Shown here: positions 31,343 to 42,065 of the stretch, piece after piece
Layout of the letters: each line of letters opens with the position of its first letter
Numbering within the stretch: the stretch's first letter is position 1
DNA from: Ampullaceana balthica
Lineage: Eukaryota; Mollusca; Gastropoda; Lymnaeidae
Reading direction: 5' to 3'
Assembly: GCA_944989445.1 (NCBI GenBank)
Contig: CALYLW010000164.1
Location: forward strand, 16,001 to 80,000
Length of the DNA stretch: 64,000 nt
The notes under the pieces: model-generated
The model's database searches: none
What the model was told of the DNA's origin: nothing
The model's input: only the letters and a program-made list of their open reading frames with translations
Made by a program: the position numbers and the translations under genes

Positions 31343-31734
31343 TAAATAAAGGTAAAAAAGGATTTTTAAAAACCTCGTTTTTATAAGTGGACTAAAAAGA
31401 AGAAAATAATTTAAAACTTATAAGTTCAAGTACTTTAATTAAATATGACTAAAAACGTGGGGCGGGTGCTTCAAAAACACATTCTAATTTAGATATACAA
31501 CACAAAGATAGGTGTTTGGTATAAAAATTAAAGATTCATACTTCAGAAGGCAAAAGAGAGATCTATAAGTGAGAGAATGAGTGAACTGCAAATGTAAAAC
31601 CTCATAAGCGCCCGCCCCACGTTTTTAGTCATATTAAATCAAAGTACTTGAACTTAAAAGTTTTAAATTATTTTCTTCTTTTTAGTCCACTTATAAAAAC
31701 GAGGTTTTTAAAAATCCTTTTTTACTTCTATTTA
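31343..31734. mobile_element. Foldback element with ~128-bp inverted arms
   Basis: The left arm (31343-31470) and right arm (31608-31734) are near-perfect inverted copies. They include 'gatttttaaaaacctcgt', 'taagtggactaaaaagaaga' and 'aaaacgtggggcgggtgct'. The 137-bp loop has no coding. This could be a foldback-type MITE. No certain target duplication was found. Confidence 0.8.
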
Positions 31735-33350
31735 CCCCCCCCCCTTTTCCTTGAAACTGATCGTAGCGTACAACGATTATAAATGATTGGATGTTGGCCG
31801 CGTGAGCTTTGTAGAGATAGAGTACCGAAAGGACCACCCGAGCAATGAACGACAATAAAAGGATGCATTATGGTACAGACGGGCGGTTTATCAAACTGGC
31901 ATGGGTCGGGAAGTGGGGGGGGGCATCACGTGACCATCTGAAGTGGTCAATAGCTCAACAAATGTTGTTTTTTCCTCTCTTCATTTTTACGGGTGAGGGG
32001 AGTGTAATAAAGTAATAAACAATACAAAATCCCGACGGTCAGCTAGGGTCAAGCTGTATCCTGACCCTGTGTCCATTGTTTAAGGTCAACCAGCACCGGT
32101 CACCATCATCAAGATCCCGAGTTATCCGCTGCAGCATTGGGCGTGGGATCAAATCTCGGGTTTGCAGAGGGCCGGGTCTAATTGAAATCTGCGTTCATTA
32201 GACGTGGGCGACGGGAAGGGGGGGGGGAGGGGCGCGTTATCTGGGATTGCCGCACGAGGCCAGAACTGTAGCGGACGGGTGGTGATATTCATGTCAACGC
32301 CCTCGGCTCATCCCACGCTCCCTACTCGGTGCCCTGTCGAGGGGGGGGGGAGAGAGACCCTCCCTCAATAATCACGAGCCGTAAACTTGCGGATTTGGGG
32401 GAGGAACCGGACCCCGGGAGGGGTCAACACTAATCAGTTTCTAGGTGTCTCTAAATTGTCGCCCCCCTCCCCCCGCCCGCCGGTCGCCTTGCGCATCGCA
32501 CATCCGACTTGTCAAGCAGTGCATACCCTTGTCACTGTTTGCAGGGGCGTCACACGTCTTCGGGTTAATTTCTACAGAATCTGCGTCTAGGGATGACGCG
32601 GAAACTTTAACCGCATTAATTTGATTTTTTCAAGACCCTTGTCCCCTGAAATCGAAACCCCAGGGCCAGTGTCCTCGTATCCCATGAGAAAACATGAACT
32701 CGTGTCAAAGAAACAGTTTTTAAAAGACTATAAGATAGAATACAGATCGCTGTTCTAGTAAACGCGGCGCTAGTTCGAAGAAAGAAAATCTACTCTGGAC
32801 AACGGAGAGTTAAAAGAGTACATTTAATTTTTTATTACAAATTTTCTACCATGTTGTTTATTTTTTTTAAAGCAAATGCTCAAATTTAACACACTCAAGA
32901 AATATGTTACTTAAAGTGTGGCCATGTTTAAATGTAACAATTTTCATGTCAAAAACACGACAGCAGGCTCACGTCACAGCACCTTAACAGACGAAGCACT
33001 TTCTGACCTTTAACAAAAGGATGAACAGTTAGATTATCGTGTTATGATATAAATGGAACTTGATTATCCCACGTTTCTATCATGTTATCAACTGGCTCAT
33101 TCATAAGAATGGCTGATGATAGAGTTGTGTTGATATCCAAAACATTTTGATTCACATATGATTTTTTAAAAACACATATTGCTTCGCTAATTTCATCCAA
33201 GACATATTTTACTACTCCCCGATTTACCACTCATTCACAAACCCTCACCACCTTCTTTACCCTTGTTTTACCATCTGGGTAATATCTCCACTAGCCACTT
33301 AACCTACAGCCCCATTCAATTACCCCTAAATGCCCCCAATACACCCCATT
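31735..33350. other. Unique sequence with GC-rich island at 31900-32700
   Basis: The island is CpG-containing with G-runs. The frame at 32387-32590 is unremarkable. From 32700 on it is AT-rich. No gene or RNA identified. Confidence 0.35.
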
Positions 33351-33351
33351 T

Positions 33352-33898
33352 ACACCATTTTTAACACAACGTTTAACACCACTTTTAACACCAATTTTAA
33401 AGCCACTTTTAACACCACTTTTAACACCACTTTTAACGCCACTTTTAACACCACTTTTAACACCACTTTTAACACCACTTTTAACACCACTTTTAACACC
33501 ACTTTTAACACCACTTTTAACCACTTTTAACACCACTTTTAACACCACTTTTAACACCAAATTTAACACCAAATTTAACACCACTTTAACACCACTTTTA
33601 ATACCACTTTTAACACCACTTTTAACACCAAATTTAACACCACTTTAACACCACTTTTAACACCACTTTAACACCACTTTTAACACCACTTTTAACACCA
33701 CTTTTAACACCACTTTTAACACCACTTTTAACACCACTTTTAACACCACTTTTAACACCACTTTTAACACCACTTTTAAAGCCACTTTTAACGCCACTTT
33801 TAACGCCACTTTTAACACCACTTTTAACATCACTTTTCACGCTACTTTTAACGCCACTTTTAACACCACTTTTAACACCACTTTTAACACCCCTTTAA
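33352..33898. repeat. 12-bp minisatellite (aacaccactttt), about 45 copies
   Basis: Mostly perfect, with variants 'aacgccactttt', 'aacaccaaattt' and one-base shortened units at about 33518, 33583, 33643 and 33668 that shift the frame. The Lys-Ser-Gly-Val and Phe-Asn-Thr-Thr frames are artefacts. Confidence 0.97.
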
Positions 33899-34484
33899 AC
33901 ACCCCAACCCTTCCCCCGTAAGATTCCTAGATAACCCATCTAACCGCCCCAACCCCCCTCCTCACCTCAAGCGGTGTAAATATAATTTTTAATGACGTTG
34001 AAATGTTATACACGCTCGTGTCACGAGCACACGAGTGCCATCCCGCCCGAGCTCTTGTCGCCGTCCCGTGTGAGCATAATTCATGCTCGTGCCTGATGGA
34101 GCGTCATACTGGCTTAGGCTAGATTAGCTACTCGTCACCTAAAAAAACTTAATCTTGAAAAATGGCTACTGCTGTACGCCGGCCACCGATGCGGTCGTCG
34201 CTAGAGCCTCGCCCCCCCCACCCTTTCTGCCTCTCCCCCAGCCTCCACACACACACACACACACACACACACTCGACCCCCCCTCACTTTACCCATCTTC
34301 CTTGTCTCTCCCATCCTAAAGGTTTGTGTTGTATTTTTAGATCAGCTAATGGATTCGGGATAGAAGAGTGCGGGTGTTTGTTTGGATGGTGGGGAGGGGG
34401 GATAAACTGCGTGAACTTTTTATAACTCCTAAAAATAGATTTTCATTTCATTTGAAGGTCTTCATTTGGTATATCATGTGATTA
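33899..34484. other. Unique sequence with a CA run
   Basis: A (CA)n run lies at 34246-34271. The frame at 34162-34425 spans it and is not supported. No gene is seen. Confidence 0.4.
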
Positions 34485-34610
34485 GTTTACTTTATAAGTT
34501 AGGTGATATGTTCACTTAGTAGGTTAGGTGATATTTTCACGTTCCAAGTTTCGTGATGCGTTCACTTAGTAAGTAAGATGAGATGGTCACTTTATTAGTT
34601 TGGTCACAAC
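34485..34610. repeat. Degenerate ~34-bp tandem repeat, 3-4 copies
   Basis: Units share 'aggtgatatgttcacttagt' with many substitutions, so this is an old array. Confidence 0.65.
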
Positions 34611-34752
34611 ACAGTCCCATGAAGAAAACGGGGGGGATTGGGGGGTAGATGTCATGTATGGAGACACAACACCTCACGTCACACTGTCCTGGAGGTAATC
34701 AGACACATGTCACATGACTTCTAGGACCTGACAATAACACTTAGGTATTAAA

Positions 34753-35094
34753 CTAGAGATGACCCGTTCAAAAATGACGGAATCTATTTTGGTTCAATAT
34801 AAAATTACTGCTGTAAAAATTAATTTTTGTTTATGATAATTAAAAAAACAATAGATTCAAAAAGGAATAATTATTTATTTAGTTCAAAATTTCTTTAATA
34901 ACAATGTTTCTTGTAGATAGTATCGAGTTCTTTAGCAAATCTCCTTGATGATCAGTTATTTTTAACTAACACTTAAATTTTCATGATATCTACTTCGATC
35001 GCAGCGCCACCTACCAGCACTATAAAACAAAATCGATCGCAGTGCCACCTAACAGCATTACATCCATACAGAAAACGGGAATTATGTATATTGA
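34753..35094 (-). mobile_element. Helitron family B, copy (342 bp, minus)
   Basis: The plus-strand start 'ctagagatgacccgttcaaa' is the reverse complement of a Helitron 3' end with the hairpin 'ccgtca'/'tgacgg' before CTAG. The other end reads 'gggaattatgtatattga', i.e. TC at the 5' end on the minus strand. Inside are two copies of a ~40-bp unit 'cgatcgcagcgccacctaac'. No coding, hence non-autonomous. Confidence 0.75.
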
Positions 35095-35155
35095 TCTGCC
35101 GACAGTGGGCCAGGATCAAGAAGAAATGCCCCTACCTAAGGTGGCCAAAATCTTC

Positions 35156-35478
35156 AGTCAGTGGTCAGTGTGGGGAAGTTTGGGTCAATGTCGGTCACTG
35201 TGAGGAAATGTTGGTCAATGTGGGTCAATGTGTGTCAATGTGGGTCAGTGTGGGTCTGTGTGGGTCAATGTGTGTCAATGTGGGTCAATGTGGGTCAATG
35301 TGTGTCAATGTGGGTCAGTGTGGATCAGTGTGGGTCAGTGTGGATCAGTGTAGATCAGTATGAGACAGTGTGGGTCAGTGTGGATCAGTATGGGTCAATT
35401 TGGGTCACTTTGGGTCAATGTGGGTCAGTGTGGGTCAATGTGGGTCAGTGTGGGTCAGTATGGGTCAGTGTGGGTCAG
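35156..35478. repeat. 10-bp minisatellite (tgtgggtcag), about 32 copies
   Basis: The unit varies at two positions ('tcaat/tcagt', 'gggtc/ggatc/tgtc'). The frames of Val-Trp-Val-Asn type are artefacts. Confidence 0.95.
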
Positions 35479-35637
35479 CGAATTTCTTTGGGCAAAGCCC
35501 CATATAGCAAAAGTATATCTTCTGACAAAAAAAATAACTTTGCAGAAGGTAGAATGTCCTTTTTTTAATGTCTGGATGAATTGTAAAATTTGAATTTCAA
35601 AAAATTGTACATATTTCTTTATTCAAATAATGTACAC

Positions 35638-35682
35638 ACTGGGGCACACATCTATTTATAAGATAAAGAGGTGTGCCCCAGT
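35638..35682. other. 12-bp stem hairpin
   Basis: 'actggggcacac' (35638-35649) and 'gtgtgccccagt' (35671-35682) are perfect complements around a 21-base AT-rich loop. It could be the end of an unrecognised mobile element. No U-run follows, so I do not call it a terminator. Confidence 0.6.
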
Positions 35683-35737
35683 CTGTGGACAGCTGGGCTG
35701 AAAGTTAAAAACACTTGCAAAAACATCCGACTAAAGA

Positions 35738-35835
35738 CGACATTACACTCCCAATCTCCACCAACAAAACCAAATACGACATTACACTCCCAACCTCCAA
35801 CAACAAAACCAAATACGACATTACACTCACAATCG
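35738..35835. repeat. 39-bp tandem repeat, about 2.5 copies
   Basis: The unit contains 'acgacattacactcccaa' and 'caacaaaaccaaat'. It is divisible by three, so a small frame stays open across it. Confidence 0.88.
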
Positions 35836-35942
35836 TCCAAAAGATAGACAAAAGAATGTACGAATGTGCAGACATAGGCGTTGACACGTCAAAGAGTGCT
35901 GGCCTGATAGAGCAAAATTAGTGCTCCTCATCACTGATGCAA

Positions 35943-36135
35943 CAGTTAAGGTGCGTGGCTGCGCAGATATCTGATTAACCCGCGCAGCAGTTTAGAATTA
36001 CCACACAGCAGTTTTTTAGAAGGATAATATAATATCTGTGCTTTTGGAGTTTGCACCTAAAAGTGGATGCTGTGCAGCTTTGAATACGAGTTTGTCATTT
36101 AGCACATGGGCGTACGAAACTTAGAGAGAACATTG
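35943..36135 (+). mobile_element. hAT-type MITE, family D copy
   Basis: It begins 'cagttaaggtgcgtggc' with 'gcgcagatatctga', and has 'gcgcagcagtttagaatta' and 'atgctgtgcagctttg'. It ends 'cttagagagaacattg', the inverted form of the family D end. Some sub-terminal sequence is missing at the left. The next MITE inserted at its right edge. Confidence 0.7.
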
Positions 36136-36138
36136 GTC

Positions 36139-36324
36139 CAGTGGCGTCACTAGGGGTTTCGGGGGTGCGGACCGCACCGGGTGACACCATCACCTAAATG
36201 TAAAATTCCCCACGTTCCCGTTATTTGGCACTGGCAGACTCGGAGGAGGTCTATGGGGTAAGTCGCAAGGGGTGGACACCATGAGCCACCCCACTGGGTG
36301 ACACCAACCCTAATGACGATTCTG
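36139..36324. mobile_element. hAT-type MITE with perfect 8-bp duplication (186 bp)
   Basis: The left end 'cagtggcgtcactaggg' and the reverse complement of the right end 'cagaatcgtcattaggg' match at 13 of 17 positions. The octamer 'cattggtc' flanks both sides exactly (36131-36138, 36325-36332). The interior has 'gcggaccgcaccgggtgaca' and 'cactgggtgacaccaaccc'. It is non-coding. The left duplication copy overlaps the end of the family D MITE, so this one is younger. Confidence 0.9.
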
Positions 36325-36332
36325 CATTGGTC

Positions 36333-36899
36333 ACTGCCGAAACCAGGCCTTCTGGACTGAAAAGAATGTCATCGCCATATCTGCTACCAATTTACAAACA
36401 GTGGTGCTCTCGGCACAAGGCCCAATATATCATTTTACGATAATGAAGTAGAATATACGTTTTTCTGTTTGACAAATTTAAGGACGTGATACACAACTGT
36501 CACATGGGGCGACAAATGTCATCTATTGATACAATTTTCTTTTTAAATTGAAGCATACCTAATATGGATTAAAATGGAAAATTAAACGCACGAGGAAAAT
36601 ATAATAGATTTTAAGCCGCTTTTAGTTTTCTGTTTTGTGCCATTTGACCACCCGAAACCTGCCTCAACCCACCCCCGGCCCCACCCCCGCCTCCAAAAAA
36701 ATAAATAATAATAAAATAATAATAAATGGGTCTTACTTTCCTCAACATTACGGTAAGTGTCCATGTCTATTGTCTATTTAATATCTCTTATTTATTTGTG
36801 TGTGCATGACTGCTGTATACTAAAAATACTTTCGGTATTATCCGGTCGTGTCAAAATATAGAGATACAAATTTTATGAGTTCGAGTGTTAAAATAATTA
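36333..36899. other. AT-rich unique sequence
   Basis: No gene or repeat end identified. Confidence 0.4.
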
Positions 36900-37128
36900 T
36901 CGATATACATAATTCCCTTTGTCTGTATGGATGTAATGCTGTTAGGTGGCGCTGCGATCGATTTTGTTTTATAGTGCTGTTCGGTAGCGCTGCATTCGAT
37001 TTGTAAGGAAATAAATGAATAAAATAATAATTATTATTTTTTTTAATGAAAGGTCGTATTACGTTATTTTTTAATCTGATGTGTATTTATTTTGAAAACT
37101 TCCGTCATTTTGGCGGGTGATACACTAG
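36900..37128 (+). mobile_element. Helitron family B, copy (229 bp, plus)
   Basis: It starts with TC after an A/T stretch ('tcgatatacataattccc'), and includes 'tgtctgtatggatgtaatgc' and one full and one partial 'ggtggcgctgcgatcg' unit. It ends 'ttccgtcattttggcggg', 'tgatacactag', followed by T. A short hairpin precedes CTAG. Confidence 0.78.
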
Positions 37129-37379
37129 TGATAATAATAATAAACACGGCAAAATTAATTCCCAGGTGAAATTCAAGATGGAGAATTAAAAACTCAAAGA
37201 ATTTTTCATAAATCGTGGCTGGACTCCATTGCCAGTGACAGTGACAGCCTAGTTACCTAGTATCCAACTTTACAATACTTATCTTTTACTTAGTGTGATC
37301 TATAGCTGATCAATATATTCATCATTCATAAAGGACAACCACGCACAAAAAGTCATACTAAATGAAGATGTATACTCAA
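37129..37379. other. AT-rich unique sequence
   Basis: Nothing identifiable. Confidence 0.4.
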
Positions 37380-37925
37380 TGTATAGGCACACACCACATA
37401 CAGTATACTTTATAGGCTCACACTATATCTACATAAATGTATACTGTATAGGCACATATTTTATGCTTATAACTATATACTGTATAGGCATAGGCACCAT
37501 TGTTCCCTGATATCTGACGGACGCCGCGCAGCAGTTTAGAATTACCACGCAGCAAATTTTGTAAACATATTACACAAAAAATGTATGCTGTGCAACTTTG
37601 CACACGATTTCATCTACTCTGCACACAGACCAACGAACCTCAGGGGGAACTTGATAGGCACACTCAAAATTCTATATGTTTATAAAAATATATACTGTAA
37701 TGGTTGGCACAATTCTATATAATTCTATATAAATTTATAATGTATAGGCATTCAATTTATGTTTATAAATGTATAATGTGTAGGCACACTATCTATCTAA
37801 ATAAATACATAATCTATAGACACACACTACAAGTATATAAATATATAAGGTATATATAAATATATACTGAACAGGCACACACTATGTGTATATAAATATA
37901 TATACTGTATAGTCACCAGTCCACC
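37380..37925. repeat. Degenerate ~35-bp AT-rich minisatellite, split by a MITE
   Basis: Diverged units share 'tgtataggcacacac' and 'tatataaatatatac'. The array runs from 37380 to 37497 and continues from 37654 to 37925 on the other side of a family D MITE. Confidence 0.75.
37498..37653 (+). mobile_element. hAT-type MITE, family D, 8-bp duplication (156 bp)
   Basis: It begins 'cattgttccctgatatctga' and ends 'gaacctcagggggaacttg', imperfect inverted ends. The octamer 'ataggcac' flanks both sides (37490-37497, 37654-37661). Because that octamer is part of the host minisatellite unit, the duplication is expected but less decisive. The body matches the copies at 12084 and 35943. Confidence 0.8.
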
Positions 37926-39164
37926 AGCTATTGCAACAGGGTGATTCTAATACTTACTGCATACGTTTTATTTTCCAAGCACATTCCAACACCTTGGTGT
38001 CACACGATACCCCGACCTCCCCCCCCCCGCCCTACACACACACACACACACACAAACAGAGAGATTAGCGCAACATGCAAATCCAGCCATAACTCCGAGG
38101 CCCCGCTGTAAAGCCCAGACAAGCAGTGCAGTGATTTTCTCACGATCAACGACAATCAGCAACAAAAAGTCCTCGCCGATAAAACAGGCGCTGAGGACAC
38201 GCCCCTGCTAACTCTTACCGACACCGAAAGCGATAACTCCGGGAATACTAAGTGGTTGCGTACAATACGATCCGGCCGGTCGTTACCAATTAAGCAGTTG
38301 TCTCTCCCCCCCTTCAAACAACGGACGTCTTCTAAACTCTAGGTGTGGAATCGTCTTCTGCGGCCAACGGACCGGGTATAGAAATGAGCGCCATTAACGC
38401 CCCCCCTCCACCCCCCGACTGTGTCGCCCCTGGAAGGGCTATGCGGCTCGGGTGTTGCTAAGGTTTTATTGGGCTGTAAACCCGCTGAGGGTATCCGCCC
38501 CCTCCCCCCCTCTGGGCCCCATTCATCGAGGGAGTCGCTGTGGTGTGAAAACCGTTGTTCGCGGGTGTCAGAGAGCAGCCCGGAATAACAGAGCCTCGAT
38601 TCGGAAACACCTCACTTTCTGTCTTCGATTGTGGGGGAAAAAATAGCTGTTGGATAGGAGCGGGATTTTTTTTAAATTGAAAAATAGTTGAGGACAATAT
38701 CCAGCACTGTGTGAGGCAATGACATAATATGGCGTTAATCTTGACGCTTTTATGTGTTTTTTGTTGTTGTTGTTTTATTTTGTTTTTGTGACAAACTCTT
38801 ATGGAAAGTGCTTTAGCCGTCATACAGTTGTTTCTCATGTATCAATACAAAGAGAAAGCAAAAGGTCAAAGCCGGTCGTGTCGCTTGTGTATTATGTCAC
38901 AGAAACATGATTTTGGGGCCTAGAATAGTGGTAAAAAGTATATATAGAGACAGAGGTGGTGTCTTCTGTACTTTTTTGTGAAACCTTGGTCGAATTTAAA
39001 AAAATTTATTCTTCTTTACAGCGATTATTCTGTTTGCTAGGCGACGGTAGTGGGATTTCTCACACAGTGCTTAAAATTTTTTTTTAAATTATAATCATCC
39101 TGTTTACATTTTTTGATCCTTACTACGGTCATTGGCTTCCAGATTTAAATTAGTAACAGCATTA
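37926..39164. other. Unique sequence with GC-rich island at 37980-38640
   Basis: A CA run lies at 38036-38054. The island holds CpGs and C-runs. Frames at 38452-38646 and 38458-38838 are not supported by domains or bias. AT-rich after 38640. Confidence 0.35.
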
Positions 39165-40015
39165 ACAGCCGTACACAACATTAGCAGCCATATACAGCAT
39201 TAACAGCCGTACACAACATTAGCAGCCGTATACAGCATTAACAGCCGTACACAACATTAGCAGCCGTATACAGCATTAACAGCCGTACACAACATTAGCA
39301 TCCATATACAGCATTAACAGCCGTACTCAAGATTAGCAGCCATATACAGCATTAACAGCCGTACACAACATTAGCAGCCGTATACAGCATTAACAGCCGT
39401 ACACAATATTAGCAGCCGTATACAGCATTAACAGCCGTACACAACATTAGCAGCCGTATACAGCATTAACAGCCGTATACAGCATTAACCATCGTGCTCA
39501 ACATTAACAGCCGTACACAACATTAGCAGCCGTATACAGCATTAACAGGCGTACACAACATTAGCAGTCGTATACAGCATTAACAGCTGTACACAACATT
39601 AGCAGCCGCATACAGCATTAACAGCCGTATACAGCATTAACCATCGTGCTCAACATTAACAGCCGTACACAACATTAGCAGCCGTATACAGCATTATCAG
39701 TTGTACACAACACTAACGGCCCAACATAACATGTCATTAACAGCCATACACAACATTTCATTAACAGCCGTACACAAACATTTCATTAACAGCCGTACAC
39801 AACATTAACAGCCGTACACAACGTTATCAGCCGTACACAACATTAATAGCCGTACACAACATTAACAGCCGTACACAACATTAACAGCCGTACACAACAT
39901 TAACAGCCGTACACAACATTAACAGCCGTACACAACATTAACAGCCGTACACAATATTAACAGCCGTACACAACGTTAACAGCCGTACTCAACATTAACA
40001 GCCGTACACAAAATT
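39165..40015. repeat. 19-bp minisatellite, dimeric then monomeric (~45 copies)
   Basis: The basic unit is 'acagccgtacacaacatta'. Up to about 39700 it alternates with 'gcagccgtatacagcatta', giving a 38-bp two-unit period. From about 39780 only the first form occurs. A block containing 'accatcgtgctcaacatta' appears twice, near 39487 and 39640, showing block duplication. Confidence 0.95.
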
Positions 40016-40196
40016 GAAACCCCTATACAACATTACCAGCTGAAAATACCATTAACGACCGTATAAACTATATATTTATTATCAGCAAAAATAAATTATT
40101 CGTCAACATTTTAAAAAAAAACAGCGATATCTTACAATTTCCAAATAGGGCTTCTCATTATTAACCGGAATTCTATTAATAGAGTCTATTTATAAC
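40016..40196. other. AT-rich unique sequence
   Basis: Nothing identifiable. Confidence 0.4.
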
Positions 40197-40424
40197 TCGG
40201 TATTTATCATACAAGGATAAGTTGCTTGGGCTTTTGACATAAAAAAATAAAAATAAAAAAATAAATAAACTATTATTAAATACTGTGTGTACATTTAAGA
40301 AAGTTTAATATTACGCATTTATCATACAAGGACAGGTTAGTTGGGCTTTGAAAAAAGGTGGGCGCCGAATGCGCCCTAGAAAAGGGGGGCGCCGCAGGCG
40401 CCACGGCGCCGCAGCACAAACTAG
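40197..40424 (+). mobile_element. Helitron end, family R (plus), with tandem partial copies
   Basis: Two partial copies of 'atttatcatacaaggata' with 'gttgggctttt' are followed by 'gggcgccgaatgcgcccta'. The segment closes with 'gggcgccgcaggcgccac', 'ggcgccgcagcacaaactag' and T. The GGCGCC-type hairpin before CTAG is the family R terminus, inverted relative to 15839. Confidence 0.65.
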
Positions 40425-41045
40425 TTATATATATTGATCTCTAGAATTAGTAGTAAATAGTTTGAATGCACGGACGAACGAGCGAAAAATCTAGAATAGG
40501 ACTAGTGAGTGACTAGTGTTTACGACTATCGAATGACCATACTTACACTCATCTTTTAAAATGTTGAGGCTCATTTCCATTAGTTTTAAGTCTTCTGCTT
40601 TTTAATAATTTAATCAGCTGCAAAACTAAGAGTAAAAAAAATATCTCCCCCCCCCCAAAAAAAAATGCACCTAGAATATCGTTTTTAGTGAGATCAGTGT
40701 ATCAAAGTACACTGTTGTTATGGATGTTTCAGAAAAGTTTGACCTGAATCTAAAAATACCCCAATGACCGAATGAGTTATGACGTTTACGGTCTTAGAAC
40801 TGAAAAGCCCTATAAATAAAAAATTGCAGAAAAGTTTCAAAGTTGTTGAAGCTTTTTTGTTTTCAGCATTACATTTTTTGTTCGTGTTTATCCTATCTCA
40901 AAAATTATTATTATTTGTTTTGAAAATGATTAAGTATTTTTAGGATTATTACAGGTTGTTGCTAATTTTTTCTTCTTCCAGGACATCTCAGAATGTATGT
41001 GGGTTTGATATGATTTTTAAGAATATTTTATTAGTTTGCTCTCAG
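40425..41045. other. AT-rich unique sequence
   Basis: Contains a diverged repeat near 40770-40815 shared with 30280. No gene identified. Confidence 0.4.
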
Positions 41046-41046
41046 A

Positions 41047-41572
41047 TTTACCCAGTTATAGATTTATAATCTTAGTCTATCGAGTGTCTTCATGTCATAA
41101 CTTTATAATCTTAGTCTATCGAGTGTCTTCATGTCATATCTTTATAATCTTAGTCTATCGAGTGTCTTCATGTCATAACTTTATAATCTTAGTCTATCGA
41201 GTGTCTTCATGTCATATCTTTATAATCTTAGTCTATCGAGTGTCTTCATGTCATATCTTTATAATCTTAGTCTATCGAGTGTCTTCATGTCATATCTTTA
41301 TAATCTTAGTCTATCGATTGTCTTCATGTCATAACTTTATAATCTTAGTCTATCGAGTGTCTTCATGTCATATCTTTATAATCTTAGTCTATCGAGTGTC
41401 TTCATGTCATAACTTTATAATCTTAGTCTATCGAGTGTCTTCATGTCATAACTTTATAATCTTAGTCTATCGAGTGTCTTCATGTCATATCTTTATAATC
41501 TTAGTCTATCGAGTGTCTTCATGTCATATCTTTATAATCTTATTCTATCGAGTGTCTTCATGTCATATCTTT
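41047..41572. repeat. 39-bp minisatellite, about 13.5 copies
   Basis: The unit contains 'agtctatcgagtgtcttcat' and 'ataatctt'. The only common variation is 'cataac' against 'catatc', irregularly interspersed. Length 39 keeps a 180-codon frame open (13-residue repeat); it is not a gene. Confidence 0.96.
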
Positions 41573-41584
41573 ATTTAACCGGCT

Positions 41585-42065
41585 TCTTTAAGCCACATAT
41601 CAGTTTGACTCACTTAAAGGTGTTCCGTCTCAGGTTCACCCACTTCTACATGTGCCATCTCATTTTGACCCACTTCTAGATGCCCCATCTCATTTTGACC
41701 CACTTCTAGATGTCCCATCTCAGTTTCACCAACTTCTAGATATCCCATCTCATTTTGACCCACTTCTAGATGTCTCTTCTCATTTTGACCCACTTCTAGA
41801 TGTCCCATCTCAGTTTCAACCACTTCTAGATATCCCATCTCATTTTGACCCACTTCTAGATGCCCCATCTCATTTTAACCCACTTCTAGATGTCCCATCT
41901 CATTTTGAACCACTTTTTGATGTCCTGTCTCAGTTTGACCCACATCATGACGTCCCATTTCAGATTCACCCACTTCTAGATGCCCCATCTCAGTTTGACC
42001 CACGTCATGACTCCCGACTCAGTTTGACCCACGTCATGACTCCCGACTCAGTTTGACCCACTACT
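41585..42065. repeat. 30-bp minisatellite, about 16 copies
   Basis: The unit contains 'cccacttctagatgtcccat' and 'ctcattttga'. It starts within 15 bp of the end of the previous, unrelated array. Later units decay ('cacgtcatgactcccgac'). The frames of ten-residue repeats are artefacts. Confidence 0.94.

Noticed and set aside
35638..35682. Transcription terminator
   Set aside because: The stem is followed by mixed sequence without a T-run, and intrinsic terminators are not expected for pol II genes.
41036..41578. 180-residue hydrophobic repeat protein
   Set aside because: The 39-bp minisatellite unit is a multiple of three, which keeps the frame open by itself. No sequence outside the array supports a gene.
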